DNA from: Paracoccus aeridis
Lineage (GTDB): Bacteria > Pseudomonadota > Alphaproteobacteria > Rhodobacterales > Rhodobacteraceae
Direction: 5' to 3'
DNA length: 64,000 bases
Assembly: GCF_004923205.2 (NCBI RefSeq)
Contig: NZ_SELD02000001.1
Span: 1 to 64,000, forward strand
The notes below the pieces were generated by a model, which searched no databases, was not told where the DNA came from, and was given only the letters and a program-made list of their open reading frames with translations. The stretch's first letter is position 1, and the number at the start of each line of letters is the position of its first letter. Position numbers and translations under genes: made by a program. Shown piece after piece: positions 36,268 to 46,747 of the stretch.

Positions 36268-36730
36268 ACCGGATCGACAGGATCTCGTAGGATTTCTCGC
36301 CGCCCGGCGTCGTCACCTCGACGCTGTCGCCCTCGTCCTTGCCGATGAGCGCGCGCGCGAGCGGCGAGCGCACGTTCAGAAGCCCGCGCTCGAGGTCCGC
36401 CTCCTGCTCGCCCACCAGCTGGAAGGTCTTTTCCTCGTCGGTGTCCTCGTCCAGCAGCGTCACGCGGGCGCCGAACTTGATGCTGCCCGACAGCTTCGAC
36501 GTGTCGATGACCTCGGCGCGGGACAGGACGCCCTCCAGCTCCTTGACGCGGCCCTCGATGAAGCTCTGCTTCTCGCGGGCGGAGTGGTACTCGGCGTTTT
36601 CCGACAGGTCGCCATGCTCGCGCGCCTCGGCGATCGCGCGGATCACGGCCGGCCGCTCCACCCCCTTGAGGTTGCGAAGCTCCTTGTCCAGCTGGTCGAA
36701 GCCGGCGCGGGTCATCGGTATCTTTTCCAT
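36260..36730 (-). CDS. greA: Transcription elongation factor GreA
   Basis: 156-aa factor that enters the RNA polymerase channel and triggers cleavage of backtracked RNA. N-terminal coiled coil with the tip residues in [16 protein letters not shown] and a C-terminal FKBP-like domain ([18 protein letters not shown]). ATG 36730 has GGAGGA 3-8 nt upstream, which settles the start although the frame is open upstream. Confidence 0.97.
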   Translation of the reverse strand: MEKIPMTRAGFDQLDKELRNLKGVERPAVIRAIAEAREHGDLSENAEYHSAREKQSFIEGRVKELEGVLSRAEVIDTSKLSGSIKFGARVTLLDEDTDEEKTFQLVGEQEADLERGLLNVRSPLARALIGKDEGDSVEVTTPGGEKSYEILSIRYE

Positions 36731-36973
36731 TCGTCCTCCGGGCCGGGCCCGCTCAGCAGCAAATCGAACGCCCCCGTCCGTGGGGCGGGGGCGGCAGTCC
36801 GGGCCGTATCGTGGCCCGATCGCCGCCGTCATGCAAGCTGGCCGTGGCAGGGACCGGGCCGCAGAGGGCGCCGGCTGACAAGGTGACCCTGCCGCAACGC
36901 GGCGGAATTATTGTGAACCCCCGGCCGAATCTCTAGTTAGGTCGGGTCAGCATGCCAAAGGGGGAAGCCAGCC

Positions 36974-38629
36974 GTGAACCAGATCGAACGCGAGACCATG
37001 GATTTCGACGTCGTGATCGTGGGCGCGGGGCCCGCCGGCCTGTCGGCGGCGATCCGGCTGAAGCAGATCGACCCCGACCTGAACGTGGTGGTGCTGGAAA
37101 AGGGCTCGGAGGTCGGCGCCCACATCCTGTCGGGCGCGGTCTTGGACCCGGGCGCCCTGACCCGGCTGATGCCCGACTGGAAGGAACGCGGCGCCCCGAT
37201 CAGGACCGAGGTCACGTCCGACAGCTTCCTCGTCCTGGGCGAGGCGGGGTCGGTCCGCATCCCCGCCTGGCCGATGCCGCGGCTGATGTCGAACCACGGC
37301 AACTACATCGTGAGCCTTGGCAACGTCTGCCGCTGGATGGCCGAACAGGCCGAGGCGCTGGGGGTCGAGGTGTTCCCCGGCATGGCCGCGAGCGCGCTCG
37401 TGATGGACGGCGACCGCGTCGCGGGCGTCGTCGCGGGCGAGATGGGGCTGAGCCACGACGGCACCCCCGGCCCCGGCTACGAGCCCGGGATGGAGCTGCG
37501 CGGCAAGTACGTCTTCATCGCCGAGGGCGTGCGCGGGTCGCTCGCCAAGCAGCTGATCCAGAACTACGACCTGTCGGCCGGGCACGAGCCGCAGAAGTTC
37601 GGCATCGGCATGAAGGAAATCTGGGAGATCGACCCCGCCAGGCACAAGGAAGGCACGGTCGTCCACACGATGGGCTGGCCGCTCGGCCGGAACGCGGGCG
37701 GCGGGTCGTTCATCTACCACGCGGAAAACAATCAGGTCTACCTCGGTTTCGTGGTTCACCTGAACTACGAGAACCCGTACCTGAACCCCTATCTCGAGTT
37801 CCAGCGCTTCAAGCATCACCCGGCCATCGCCGAGCTGCTGGAAGGCGGCAAGCGCGTGGCCTATGGCGCGCGGGCGATCAGCGAGGGCGGCTGGCAGTCG
37901 ATCCCGAAGCTGACGGTGCCGGGGGCGGTCCTTCTGGGCTGTTCGGCCGGGCTCGTGAACGTGCCGCGGATCAAGGGCAGCCACAACGCGATCCAGTCGG
38001 GGATGCACGCCGCCGAAGCCGCCGCCGCCGCGATCGCCGCGGGGCGCGAGGGCGACGAGTTGGTCGAATACGAGGACGCGCTGCGGTCCGGCCCCGTCGC
38101 CGACGATCTCAAGCGGGTCCGCAACGTCAAGCCCGCCTGGTCGCGCACCGGCATGGTCGGCTCGCTGATGCTGGGCGGGGCGGACATGTGGTTCGCCTCG
38201 ATCTTCCGGCGCAACTTCCTGCGGACCTGGAAGCACGGCAAGACCGACGCCGCCGCGACCGGCAAGGCCGCGAAGTTCAAGCCGATCGCCTATCCCAAGC
38301 CCGACGGCAAGCTGAGCTTCGACCGCCTGACCAACGTGGCGTTTTCCTTCACCAACCACGAGGAAAGCCAGCCCAGCCACCTCAAGCTGAAGGATCCGAC
38401 GATTCCGATCCGGGTGAACCTGCCCGAATACGCGGAACCGGCGCAGCGCTACTGCCCGGCCGCCGTCTACGAGGTGGTCGAGGATGCGAGCGCCCCCGAA
38501 GGCGCGCGGTTCGTGATCAACTTCCAGAACTGCGTCCACTGCAAGACCTGCGACATCAAGGACCCCAGCCAGAACATCGTCTGGACCACGCCGCAGGGCG
38601 GCGACGGGCCCAACTATCCGAACATGTGA
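36974..38629 (+). CDS. Electron transfer flavoprotein-ubiquinone oxidoreductase
   Basis: 551-aa membrane-associated FAD/[4Fe-4S] enzyme that moves electrons from ETF to ubiquinone. FAD motif VVIVGAGPAGLSAAIRLKQ near the N-terminus, GCSAGLVNVPRIKGSHNA, and cluster Cys in YCPAAVYE, NCVHCKTCDIKDP. The GTG start at 36974 has GGGGGAAG upstream and gives the usual N-terminus; an ATG at 36998 is possible. A possible promoter (TTGTGA at 36911, 17 nt, TAGTTA) lies just upstream. Partner of etfBA at 17.9 kb. Confidence 0.96.
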   Translation: MNQIERETMDFDVVIVGAGPAGLSAAIRLKQIDPDLNVVVLEKGSEVGAHILSGAVLDPGALTRLMPDWKERGAPIRTEVTSDSFLVLGEAGSVRIPAWPMPRLMSNHGNYIVSLGNVCRWMAEQAEALGVEVFPGMAASALVMDGDRVAGVVAGEMGLSHDGTPGPGYEPGMELRGKYVFIAEGVRGSLAKQLIQNYDLSAGHEPQKFGIGMKEIWEIDPARHKEGTVVHTMGWPLGRNAGGGSFIYHAENNQVYLGFVVHLNYENPYLNPYLEFQRFKHHPAIAELLEGGKRVAYGARAISEGGWQSIPKLTVPGAVLLGCSAGLVNVPRIKGSHNAIQSGMHAAEAAAAAIAAGREGDELVEYEDALRSGPVADDLKRVRNVKPAWSRTGMVGSLMLGGADMWFASIFRRNFLRTWKHGKTDAAATGKAAKFKPIAYPKPDGKLSFDRLTNVAFSFTNHEESQPSHLKLKDPTIPIRVNLPEYAEPAQRYCPAAVYEVVEDASAPEGARFVINFQNCVHCKTCDIKDPSQNIVWTTPQGGDGPNYPNM

Positions 38630-38731
38630 TCGGGCCGCCGGCCGCACCGGGGCGCCGGACGTTGCCCCGGCGCGGCCCGGCGGCTAGGGTCCGCCCGACA
38701 TGAATGACAGCCAGATCGGGCCGGACGCGAC

Positions 38732-40783
38732 ATGAAACCCTTGTATTCCCTCGCGCTCGCGGCGCTGGTCGCGGCGCAGATCGCCCCGGCGCAGCTTGCC
38801 GCGCAGACCCCGCCCGCCGCGGCGCCGCAAGCCGGTACGCTTCAGGACGGGGCGCTTCAGGACGGGACCCCGCCCGGCGCGACCGAGGCGGACAGGCCGG
38901 GCCAGCCGATCGACGGCGCGGCCGGGCCCTATCTGGCCGCGCGCGCCGCCGCGATCGGCAACGACTTCGTCGCCGCCGCCCACTGGTACGGCGAGGCGCT
39001 GAGCCACGACCCGGATGACGTGGTGCTGCAGGACAGCTACCTCGTCTCGCTGGTGTCGGCCGGGCAGATGCCGCGCGCCATCGAATACGCGAACGAACTG
39101 CGGGCGCGGGACGCGGCCACGCCGCTCGCGCGGATCGTGCTGCGCGCCGATCTCGTGAAGCAGGGCAAGTGGCGGGACGTCCTGGCCGACATCGAGGCCG
39201 CGCCGGGCGACGACTCGCCGGGCGGCGGCGCGCTTCTGGACGGCATGATCCGCGCCTGGGCGCTTCTGGGCGCGGGCGACGCGAACGAGGCGATGGCCGC
39301 GTTCGAGACGATGGAGCAGGTGCCGGGCGCCGAGGCGATGGCGCGCTATCACCTGGGTCTCGCCCGCGCGAATGTGGGCGACTACGAGGGCGCGAACGAG
39401 GCGATGGCCGCCCCCGGCGTCAGCGCGCACCTGCTGGGGCTGGTCGCGCACGCCGAAGTCCTGTCGCAGCTAGACCGCAACGCCGACGCGATCGCGCTGA
39501 TCGACCGTCTGAGCGGGATCGAGAACGAGCCGATCCTGGTCGACATGCGCCGGCGGCTGGAAGCGGGCGAGACGCTGCCGTTCGACAGCATCAAGGGGCC
39601 GGCCGACGGGATCGCGCAGGTGTTCCTGACCTTCGCGGGCGCGCTGGCGACGGGCGAGGAGCCCGATCCGCTCGCCCTGATCCATGCCCGGCTCGCCGGC
39701 TACGTCTCGCCCGGCCTGGGCGAGGCCCGCCTGATCGCGGCGCAGCTGCTGCAGTCGCTGGGGCAGTTCGACCTGGCCGAGGACGAGTTCGGCGCGCTCG
39801 CCGCCGCGGGCGAGGTGCGCCCGGTGGCGGAGCTTGCCCGGATCGAGGCGCTGGTGCAGGCCGAGCGCATGGCCGACGCGGAAAGCGCCGCCCGCGCGCT
39901 GACGGTGGCGCAGCCGGACCTCGCCTCGGCCTGGACCTCGCTGGGCGACCTTCTGCGCCAGCAGGACAAGTGGACGGACGCGGTCGCCGCCTACGACCGC
40001 GCGGTCGCGCTGCTGGCGAAGGGCGAGGACCGGCAGGCGTCCTGGTTCCCGCTCTACGCCCGCGGCATCGCCCTGGAACGGTCGGGCCAGTACGACAGGT
40101 CGGACGCCGACATGAAGGCGGCGCTGGAATTGCAGCCCGACCACGCCGCGATCCTGAACTATCTCGGCTATTCCTGGGTCGACCGGAACGTGAACCTGGA
40201 CGAGGCGCTGCGGCTGATCGAACGCGCGGTCGAACTGCGCCCCGACGACGGCTACATCCTCGATTCGCTCGGCTGGGCCTACTACCGGCTGGGCCGTTAC
40301 CAGGACGCGGTGCCGCCGATGGAGCGCGCGGTCGCGGCCATGTCCGACGACAGCCTGGTCAACGACCACATGGGCGACGTCTACTGGAAGGCCGGGCGCC
40401 AGCGCGAGGCCGAGGTGCAGTGGCGCCGCGCGCTGAGCCTGTGGACCGAGGACGACACCGACACCGACCGCGACCGTATCCGCGCCAAGATCGAGGTCGG
40501 GCTGGACGCGGTGCTGGCCGCCGAGGCGGCGAACGGCGGCAAGCTGCCCGAAGGCTTCGGCCTGCCGCCCGAACCTGCGCCTGCGTCGGACGGCAATGCT
40601 GCCGGCGACGGTGCTGCGGGCGAAAACGCTGCGGACGACGGTGCTGCCGAAGATGGTGCTGCCGAGGACGGGGCGCGCGCGCCCGAAGCCGCGGTGGACG
40701 ACACGCCCGCACCTTCCGATGCCGACACCCCCGACGCCCCCGACGCCCCCGCTGGCGACGAGCCGGTGCCGCCCCGGCCGTGA
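38732..40783 (+). CDS. Secreted tetratricopeptide-repeat protein
   Basis: 683-aa exported protein (signal peptide ending AQLAAQ) made of TPR-like helix pairs over about residues 65-590. The best units are near the C-terminal half ([46 protein letters not shown]). Such proteins are scaffolds; in relatives this gene precedes ispE. The last 75 residues are Ala/Asp/Gly/Pro-rich and look disordered. The stop overlaps the ispE start (GTGA). Confidence 0.88.
   Translation: MKPLYSLALAALVAAQIAPAQLAAQTPPAAAPQAGTLQDGALQDGTPPGATEADRPGQPIDGAAGPYLAARAAAIGNDFVAAAHWYGEALSHDPDDVVLQDSYLVSLVSAGQMPRAIEYANELRARDAATPLARIVLRADLVKQGKWRDVLADIEAAPGDDSPGGGALLDGMIRAWALLGAGDANEAMAAFETMEQVPGAEAMARYHLGLARANVGDYEGANEAMAAPGVSAHLLGLVAHAEVLSQLDRNADAIALIDRLSGIENEPILVDMRRRLEAGETLPFDSIKGPADGIAQVFLTFAGALATGEEPDPLALIHARLAGYVSPGLGEARLIAAQLLQSLGQFDLAEDEFGALAAAGEVRPVAELARIEALVQAERMADAESAARALTVAQPDLASAWTSLGDLLRQQDKWTDAVAAYDRAVALLAKGEDRQASWFPLYARGIALERSGQYDRSDADMKAALELQPDHAAILNYLGYSWVDRNVNLDEALRLIERAVELRPDDGYILDSLGWAYYRLGRYQDAVPPMERAVAAMSDDSLVNDHMGDVYWKAGRQREAEVQWRRALSLWTEDDTDTDRDRIRAKIEVGLDAVLAAEAANGGKLPEGFGLPPEPAPASDGNAAGDGAAGENAADDGAAEDGAAEDGARAPEAAVDDTPAPSDADTPDAPDAPAGDEPVPPRP
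40585..40675. repeat. Imperfect repeats coding the Asp/Gly/Ala tail of the TPR protein
   Basis: Repeated GACGGTGCTGC-like units in steps of 15-24 nt encode [18 protein letters not shown] and similar. The low-complexity tract is in frame, so unit gain or loss would only change tail length. Confidence 0.6.
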
Positions 40784-41622
40784 CGCGGCCGGACCTGCCC
40801 CGCGCCTGCGTCGAGCCGGCCCCGGCCAAGATCAACCTTTGCCTGCACGTGACCGGCCGCCGTCCCGACGGCTACCACCTGCTCGATTCGCTCGTGGTCT
40901 TCACCGAGCTGGGCGACCGCGTGACGGTGGCGCCGGGTCCGCTGTCGCTTGCGGTCACGGGCCCCTTCGCGGCGGACCTGGCAGGCGACGAGGACAACCT
41001 GTGCCTGCGCGCCGCCCGGTCGGTGGGCGCCGATTGCGCGATCACGCTCCACAAGGCGCTGCCGGTCGCGTCGGGGATCGGCGGCGGGTCGGCCGACGCG
41101 GCGGCGGTGCTGCGCGCGCTCGGGCGCTCCCCCGCCGATCCGGCCGGCCTGGGTGCCGACGTGCCCGTCTGCCTCGCGTCCGTTCCCGCCCGGATGAACG
41201 GGGTGGGAGAGGCGGTCGAGCCGCTGCCCGGCCTGCCTGCGCTGCACCTGCTGCTGGTGAACCCGCGCGTGGCGGTTCCGACCCCGGCGGTGTTCCGGGC
41301 GCTCAAACGGCGCGACAACCCGGCGCTGCCGGTCCTGCCGGCGTCGCCCGATGCGGCGGCGCTGCTGGGCTGGCTGCACGGCACCCGCAACGACCTGCAG
41401 GCGGCGGCGATCGGGATTGCGCCCGCCATTGCGGACGTGCTGGCGGCGCTGCGGGACGCGGGCGCACGACTGTCCCGCATGTCGGGATCGGGCGCGACCT
41501 GCTTCGGCGTCTTCGCCGATGCGGCCGCCGCGCAGGCGGCGCGAGACGCCATCGCGCGGGCCCGGCCCGGCTGGTGGGTCGCGCAAACGCACACCCTACC
41601 TTCGCCGCCCCCGGCGCGCTAA
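40780..41622 (+). CDS. ispE: 4-diphosphocytidyl-2-C-methyl-D-erythritol kinase
   Basis: 280-aa GHMP-family kinase of the MEP isoprenoid pathway. N-terminal [22 protein letters not shown]-binding loop [18 protein letters not shown], and C-terminal [14 protein letters not shown]. The start is GTG, overlapping the upstream stop as GTGA. Followed 30 nt on by pdxJ. Confidence 0.96.
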   Translation: MTRPDLPRACVEPAPAKINLCLHVTGRRPDGYHLLDSLVVFTELGDRVTVAPGPLSLAVTGPFAADLAGDEDNLCLRAARSVGADCAITLHKALPVASGIGGGSADAAAVLRALGRSPADPAGLGADVPVCLASVPARMNGVGEAVEPLPGLPALHLLLVNPRVAVPTPAVFRALKRRDNPALPVLPASPDAAALLGWLHGTRNDLQAAAIGIAPAIADVLAALRDAGARLSRMSGSGATCFGVFADAAAAQAARDAIARARPGWWVAQTHTLPSPPPAR

Positions 41623-41652
41623 CCTGCGGGCGGATCGGACGAGGGGGGCGCG

Positions 41653-42399
41653 ATGCTGCGGCTTGGAGTGAACATCGATCACGTGGCGACGGTGCGGAAC
41701 GCGCGCGGCACGCCCTGGCCCGACCCGCTGCGGGCGGCGCTGATCGCCGAGGAAGCCGGCGCCGACGGCATCACCGCGCATCTGCGCGAAGACCGGCGCC
41801 ACATCTCGGACGACGACATCGCCCGGCTGGCCGGGGCGCTGCGGGTGCCCCTGAACCTCGAGATGGCCGCGACCGCCGAGATGCAGGCGATCGCGCTGCG
41901 GCACCGTCCGCACGCGGTCTGCCTCGTGCCCGAAAAGCGCGAGGAGCGGACGACCGAGGGCGGTCTCGACGTCGCGCGGGACGAGGGCTGGCTTGCCGAT
42001 TTCATCGCGCCCCTGCGCGACGCGGGGTGCCGGGTGTCGCTGTTCATCGGCCACGACCCGCGCCAGATCGACGCCGCCGCCCGCGTGGGGGCGGCCGTGG
42101 TGGAACTGCACACCGGCGCCTATTGCGACCTCGACACCGAGGGGCGGGCTGCCGAACGCGACGCCGAACTCGTGGGCCTGGCCGACGGCGCGCGCCTGGC
42201 CGCGTCGCTGGGGCTCGAGGTGCACGCGGGCCACGGCCTGACCTTCGACACCGTCGGGCCGATCGCGGCCCTGCCGGAACTGGCGGAGCTGAACATCGGC
42301 CATTTCCTGATTGCCGAGTCGATCTTCACCGGCCTTGGTCCCGCGATCGCCGAGATGCGCGCGCGGATGGACGCGGGCCGCAGCGGCGCGCGGACGTGA
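41653..42399 (+). CDS. pdxJ: Pyridoxine 5'-phosphate synthase
   Basis: Last step of the DXP-dependent vitamin B6 pathway: joins 3-amino-2-oxopropyl phosphate and deoxyxylulose phosphate. The protein is 248 aa. Hallmarks are [50 protein letters not shown] and [14 protein letters not shown]. It has a GAGGGGGG ribosome site. It starts the group pdxJ-secreted protein-acpS. Confidence 0.97.
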   Translation: MLRLGVNIDHVATVRNARGTPWPDPLRAALIAEEAGADGITAHLREDRRHISDDDIARLAGALRVPLNLEMAATAEMQAIALRHRPHAVCLVPEKREERTTEGGLDVARDEGWLADFIAPLRDAGCRVSLFIGHDPRQIDAAARVGAAVVELHTGAYCDLDTEGRAAERDAELVGLADGARLAASLGLEVHAGHGLTFDTVGPIAALPELAELNIGHFLIAESIFTGLGPAIAEMRARMDAGRSGART

Positions 42400-42944
42400 G
42401 CGGCCTGCCCGCCGGGCTTGTCGCGGCGACACTCGCCGCAGTGCTGGCGGGGCCGCTTGCCGCGCCGGTTGCCGGGGCAGAGGCCGCCGGCGCTGAACCC
42501 GCCGCGCCACATCCCGCCCCCGCCCAACCTGCCCCCGCCCAACCCGCCACCGTCCGCCCTTGCGGCGACGGCGAGCGGATCGACACCCTTGCCGAGCCGT
42601 GGGAGGAAAGCACCGCCACCTATGCCGAAGGCAAGATCCGCGTGGCCGCGCTCGACACGGTCGAGCCCGCGGGCGCGCCGTTCCACCTTCTCGTCCTCAG
42701 CCCGCCAGCGGACGAGACCGGCATGTTCCGCCAGTGCCAAGTGGTGTCGCTGTCCGGGCGGACGGGCTTTCGGGGAATGGACTTCCCGGCCCGGAAGGCC
42801 AGCTACGACCCGGTCCGCGGGCTGACGCTCGCCATCCCGGTCGAGGTCCATGACCCGGAACGGGGCGACGGCGCGCCCCGCACGCTGACGGTCACGATCG
42901 ACCAGTCCACGGGCCGCGTCCGGGGCGAGACGTCGCCGCGATGA
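42396..42944 (+). CDS. Secreted protein of unknown function between pdxJ and acpS
   Basis: 182-aa protein with a signal peptide, an Ala/Pro repeat ([15 protein letters not shown]) and a folded part ([36 protein letters not shown], with [11 protein letters not shown]). I do not know the family, but genes of this kind lie between pdxJ and acpS in related bacteria. It starts with GTG in the overlap GTGA with pdxJ. Confidence 0.8.
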   Translation: MSGLPAGLVAATLAAVLAGPLAAPVAGAEAAGAEPAAPHPAPAQPAPAQPATVRPCGDGERIDTLAEPWEESTATYAEGKIRVAALDTVEPAGAPFHLLVLSPPADETGMFRQCQVVSLSGRTGFRGMDFPARKASYDPVRGLTLAIPVEVHDPERGDGAPRTLTVTIDQSTGRVRGETSPR

Positions 42945-43084
42945 TGCGCGATGGCCTGCCCTCAGGCGCAGCAAAGGCCCGCGGCCGCGGCGGTTCCCGC
43001 GCAATGTCCTGCCAGGCCTGCAGCCGGGGATCTTCCCGCGCCACCGGCCCGGGGCCTGCCGCGCAGGAGGGAACCCGCCCATGA
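42941..43084 (+). CDS. Putative 47-aa ORF bridging to acpS
   Basis: The 136-nt gap before acpS is spanned by an open frame whose ATG overlaps the upstream stop (ATGA) and whose TGA overlaps the acpS start (ATGA). The peptide is Arg/Gly/Ser/Ala-rich (starts [18 protein letters not shown]) with no family match known to me. Weak as a gene; it resembles the rnc-era bridging ORF. Confidence 0.25.
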   Translation: MMRDGLPSGAAKARGRGGSRAMSCQACSRGSSRATGPGPAAQEGTRP

Positions 43085-43482
43085 TCCTCGGCATCGGCAC
43101 CGACCTCGCCAACATCGACCGGATCGCCGGCGTTCTGGAACGCCACGGCGACCGCTTCCGCAATCGCGTCTACACGCCGGCCGAACTCGCGCGCGCCGCG
43201 CGCCGCGCGAACGAGGCCGCGACGCTGGCCAAGCGCTGGGCCGCGAAGGAGGCGTGCAGCAAGGCGCTGGGAACCGGCCTTGCCATGGGCATCGTCTGGA
43301 AGGACATGGCGGTGACGAACCTGCGCACGGGCCAGCCGCGGATGACGCTGACCGGCTGGGCGGCCGAGCGGATGGCATCGATGACGCCGCCGGGCCACCG
43401 CGCCGTCGTCCACGTCACGCTGACCGACGACCACCCCTGGGCGCAGGCCTTCGTCGTGATCGAGGCGGTGCCCGAGGGCTGA
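43081..43482 (+). CDS. acpS: Holo-[acyl-carrier-protein] synthase
   Basis: 133-aa enzyme that attaches phosphopantetheine to acyl carrier protein. It starts [15 protein letters not shown] with the metal Asp, and [14 protein letters not shown] carries the second metal Glu. GGAGGGAA lies before the ATG. In related genomes lepB usually follows directly; here the convergent fliP lies 11 nt away. Confidence 0.97.
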   Translation: MILGIGTDLANIDRIAGVLERHGDRFRNRVYTPAELARAARRANEAATLAKRWAAKEACSKALGTGLAMGIVWKDMAVTNLRTGQPRMTLTGWAAERMASMTPPGHRAVVHVTLTDDHPWAQAFVVIEAVPEG

Positions 43483-43493
43483 CGCCCTGAAGG

Positions 43494-44285
43494 TCACGGC
43501 TGGTAGCCGCGCACCAGCGCCGCCGCGATCAGCCCCCATCCGTCCACCACGACGAAGAACGCCAGCTTGAACGGCAGCGCCACGATCGCGGGCGGCACCA
43601 TCATCATCCCCATCGACATCAGGACCGCCGACACCACCAGGTCGATGATGAGGAACGGCAGCGAGATGAGAAACCCGATCTCGAACGCGCGCTGGATCTC
43701 GGACAGCATGAAGGACGGGACCAGCACCGACAGCGGCACCCCGGCGGGCGCCGGCCCGGATTCCGGCCCGGACGCGGGCCCGGGCGCCGGATCGGGCGCC
43801 GGGCGCGGCGCGACCTCGGCCATCGCCGCCAGCGTGTCGGGGTCGGTGCGGGCGGCCATGAAATCGCGGAACGGCACGATCCCGCGGTCGAACGCCTCGG
43901 GGATGGAGATCACGCCCTGCTGCAGCGGCGCGCCCGCGACGTTCCACACCTCGCGCAGGACCGGGTCCATCACGAACCAGGTCAGGAACAGCGCGAGGCT
44001 GACGATCAGCATGTTCGGCGGCGACTGCTGCAGCCCGATCGACTGCCGCAAGATCGACAGCACCGTCACCACGAACGGGAAGCAGGTGACCATGATCGCG
44101 AAGCCGGGCGCCAGCGACAGGAGCGTCAGCCCCAGGAAGATCAGGATCGCGCTGTTGCCCAGGCCCTGGGCCGCGGATTGCGCCGCCTCGCCCAGGCCCT
44201 GCGCCGCCGCCGCCATCGGCAGGGCCAGCGCGGCCGCCGCAACGGCGGCGCAGGTCGCCCGGCGAAGGAAGGCGGGTCGCGTCAC
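43494..44285 (-). CDS. fliP: Flagellar export gate protein FliP
   Basis: 263-aa membrane protein of the flagellar type III export gate (FliP-FliQ-FliR). Signal peptide (ALPMAAAAQ), motifs LLSLAPGFAIMVTCFPFVV, QSPPNMLIVSLALFLTWFVM, and SEIQRAFEIGFLISLPFLIIDLVV. The periplasmic part holds an unusual Pro/Gly/Ala/Ser insert (APDPAPGPASGPESGPAPAG). It starts GTG, overlapping the fliN stop. No fliQ is seen in the window. Confidence 0.96.
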   Translation of the reverse strand: MTRPAFLRRATCAAVAAAALALPMAAAAQGLGEAAQSAAQGLGNSAILIFLGLTLLSLAPGFAIMVTCFPFVVTVLSILRQSIGLQQSPPNMLIVSLALFLTWFVMDPVLREVWNVAGAPLQQGVISIPEAFDRGIVPFRDFMAARTDPDTLAAMAEVAPRPAPDPAPGPASGPESGPAPAGVPLSVLVPSFMLSEIQRAFEIGFLISLPFLIIDLVVSAVLMSMGMMMVPPAIVALPFKLAFFVVVDGWGLIAAALVRGYQP

Positions 44286-44536
44286 GCCTGTCCCGCCGAC
44301 AGGATCCGTACCGCAAGCCGCCCGTCGGGCCTGCCGTCGTCGACCAGCTCGCCCCGCGCGATCACCTTGTCGGCAATGCAGATGTCGACGCCGTCGCTGA
44401 CCTCCTGGTCCAGCGCCAGCACGTCGTCGGGGCGCAGCCGCGACAGTTCGGCCACGGTCAGGCGGGTGCGGCCCAGCCTGATCTCGATCTCGACCTGGAT
44501 CAGGTCGGTGGCGATGAGGGAAGAGATGTCGGTCAT
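44282..44536 (-). CDS. fliN: Flagellar motor switch protein FliN
   Basis: 84-aa C-ring component (SpoA domain): VEIEIRLGRTRLTVAEL, LRPDDVLALDQ, VIARGELV and LAVRIL. It is a short form with almost only the core domain. Overlaps of 4 nt with both neighbours show translational coupling. Confidence 0.93.
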   Translation of the reverse strand: MTDISSLIATDLIQVEIEIRLGRTRLTVAELSRLRPDDVLALDQEVSDGVDICIADKVIARGELVDDGRPDGRLAVRILSAGQA

Positions 44537-45099
44537 TCGGTGAGTCCATCCATGAAGTCGCGGAAAAGATCGCGGAAGCCTTGCGTGACGGCCGCGTGGT
44601 CGAAGCAGACGCGCCCGCCCCGGATCGCCAGATCCACGGTGCCGGGCGCGCCGGTCGGGTCGAGCGCGATGGCGCAGCCCGGACGGCCGAGCCAGTCCTG
44701 CAGCAGCGCCGCGTCGTCGGGCCCGCAGCGCAGGGCGGCCGTGCCGCAATCGTCGGCGCTGTCCGACAGACGCTCCAGTTCGGCCAGCACCGCCGCCTGC
44801 ATCCGCGCGCGCGCCAGGACCGGCAGTGCGCCGTCCGCGAAGGCGTCGAGGACCGGCTTCAGCGCCCCGACCACCTCGCCCATCATCCCGGCCCGGCATG
44901 CGGTGCGCTCGCGGACCGAGGCGTCCAGCGCCGCCACCCTCGCGGCCAGGTCGGCGCGGGCGTCGGCGTCGGCTGCGGCCCGGGCCCGGGCCTCGCCCGC
45001 CGCGAAGGCCGCGTCGAGGTCGGCCTGGGTGAAGAGCGCTGGCGGCGGGGGCGGGCGCCGGTCGAAGGATTCGAGCTTCAGGATCGCCGCGGTCATCAT
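44533..45099 (-). CDS. FliH-like flagellar export regulator
   Basis: 188-aa protein with a Pro-rich N-terminus (RRPPPPPALFTQADLD), an Ala/Arg/Glu-rich coiled coil (AAGEARARAAADADARADL) and a C-terminal domain like that of FliH, which holds the export ATPase FliI. Similarity is weak but position (fliF-this-fliN-fliP) is typical. Its ATG overlaps the fliF stop; a second ATG follows at once. Confidence 0.75.
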   Translation of the reverse strand: MMTAAILKLESFDRRPPPPPALFTQADLDAAFAAGEARARAAADADARADLAARVAALDASVRERTACRAGMMGEVVGALKPVLDAFADGALPVLARARMQAAVLAELERLSDSADDCGTAALRCGPDDAALLQDWLGRPGCAIALDPTGAPGTVDLAIRGGRVCFDHAAVTQGFRDLFRDFMDGLTE

Positions 45100-46697
45100 G
45101 CCTTTTCCTTGTCATCGATCCAGCCCGACAGGATCCGCAGGCTGTCCTGCTGGCGTTCGCGCATCAGTTCGCGCAGACGCGCCACCGGGTCCGCCGGCTG
45201 CGCTGGAGGGGTGAAGTCGTAGTCCGGCCCGGCGATGGACAGCGCTGGCAGCCCCGGCAGGTCCGTGACCCCGCCCGCGGGCTGCGCCGGCGCGAAGGGC
45301 GCGGGGCCGGGCAGGGCGGGTGCCGCGCCGCTGTCGTCGAGCAGCGCCTGCGCCTGGGCCTGCGCCGGCGCGTTGCGGGCGCGCAGCACCGGGCGCAGCA
45401 CGATCGCTGCGACCAGCAGCGCGAACAGCCCGACGAGCGCCAGCCGGATCAGCCCGTTCGGTTCCAGCCGGTCCATGAACCCGCCGCGTTCGGCCAGGGT
45501 GCCGTCGCCCGACAGCGCCGCGAAAGGCAGCGACTTCACGGTGATCACGTCGCCGCGTTCCTCGTCGAAGCCCACGGCGGATGCGACCAACTCGCGCAGC
45601 GCCTCGAGCTCGGGCTCGCCCCGCGGCTCCAGCGTGACCTCGCCCTTGTCGCCGGTGACGGGGACGCCGTTCACCATCACCGCGACCGTGAGGCGGCGGG
45701 TCGCGCCGGGCTGCGTCACCACCTCGCGCGTGGTCCGGCTGACCTCGTAGTTCGACACCTGCCGCGTTTCCGAGCTGTTGGCGCGGTTCTGTTCGCCCTC
45801 AGCGTCCTGGCCTTCGGGCAGGTTCGAGGAGGCCGTGACCGGACCGCCGGACTGGTTGGTGGATGCGTCGGTCGTTTCCTGGCTTTCCTGCGAGACGAGC
45901 GCCCGCTGGGTCGGGTCGAAGCGCTGTTCGGTCAGCTGCTCGGCCTGGGTCGCGACGGCGATGTTCAGCTCCACGATCGCGTTGCCGGGACCGACGTGGA
46001 ATTCGAGCATCCGCTCGACGTTCTGCTTCAGCTCCGCCTCGCGGTCGGTCGGGCCAAGCTCGTCGGCGGCGGCGACGACGCCGCGCATGCTGTCGATCAC
46101 CGTGACGCGGTCCGGCGTCATCCCCGGCACCCCGGACGACACGAGGAAGCGCAGCGCTTGCGCCTGCGCCCGGTCCACCGCGGCGCCGTTCGTCGTTAGC
46201 GTCACCGACGCCGTGCCTGCGACGTCGCGGCGGTAGCCGCGGCCCTGGGGCACGGCGAGGTGCACCCGCGCCGTCTTGACGTTCGGCAGCGCCAGGATCG
46301 TGCGCGCAAGCTCGCCTTCCTTGGCGCGCCAGTAGGCCGCGTCGAACATCTGCGAGGTCGTCCCGAAGCCCGACATGCCGTCCAGGATCTCGTACCCCGC
46401 GCCGCCCGCGTTCGGCAGGCCGAGCCCCGCCAGCGTCATCCGCATCTGGTCCCGTTCCGCGGCATCGACCCAGATCGAATCGCCTCGCACCTGGTAGGGG
46501 ACGCCGGATTTCTCGACCTCGGCCATGATCGCGCCGGACTGGGCCCCGTCGAGACCGCCGTAGAGCAGCGCCATCTCGGTCCGGCTGGACTGCCACGCGA
46601 ACCCCGCCACCGCGAGAAAGGTCAGGGCGAAGGCCGCGACCAGCGTCACCCGCTGCGAGGCGCTGCGCGCGGTCCAGTAGTCCAGCAGCTTCTGCAT
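45096..46697 (-). CDS. fliF: Flagellar MS-ring protein FliF
   Basis: 533-aa membrane protein forming the MS ring and housing of the export apparatus. Two helices flank a periplasmic YscJ/FliF domain (MALLYGGLDGAQSGAIMAEVEKSG, YEILDGMSGFGTTSQ, RTILALPNVKTARVHLAVPQ). The C-terminal tail (VARLRELMRERQQDSLRILSGWI) is the FliG-binding part. It is divergent from fliL. Confidence 0.96.
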   Translation of the reverse strand: MQKLLDYWTARSASQRVTLVAAFALTFLAVAGFAWQSSRTEMALLYGGLDGAQSGAIMAEVEKSGVPYQVRGDSIWVDAAERDQMRMTLAGLGLPNAGGAGYEILDGMSGFGTTSQMFDAAYWRAKEGELARTILALPNVKTARVHLAVPQGRGYRRDVAGTASVTLTTNGAAVDRAQAQALRFLVSSGVPGMTPDRVTVIDSMRGVVAAADELGPTDREAELKQNVERMLEFHVGPGNAIVELNIAVATQAEQLTEQRFDPTQRALVSQESQETTDASTNQSGGPVTASSNLPEGQDAEGEQNRANSSETRQVSNYEVSRTTREVVTQPGATRRLTVAVMVNGVPVTGDKGEVTLEPRGEPELEALRELVASAVGFDEERGDVITVKSLPFAALSGDGTLAERGGFMDRLEPNGLIRLALVGLFALLVAAIVLRPVLRARNAPAQAQAQALLDDSGAAPALPGPAPFAPAQPAGGVTDLPGLPALSIAGPDYDFTPPAQPADPVARLRELMRERQQDSLRILSGWIDDKEKA

Positions 46698-46747
46698 GCC
46701 ATGCTCCGATTCGTCCCGTCTGCGGGATCCTCATCGCATGGGGCCGA

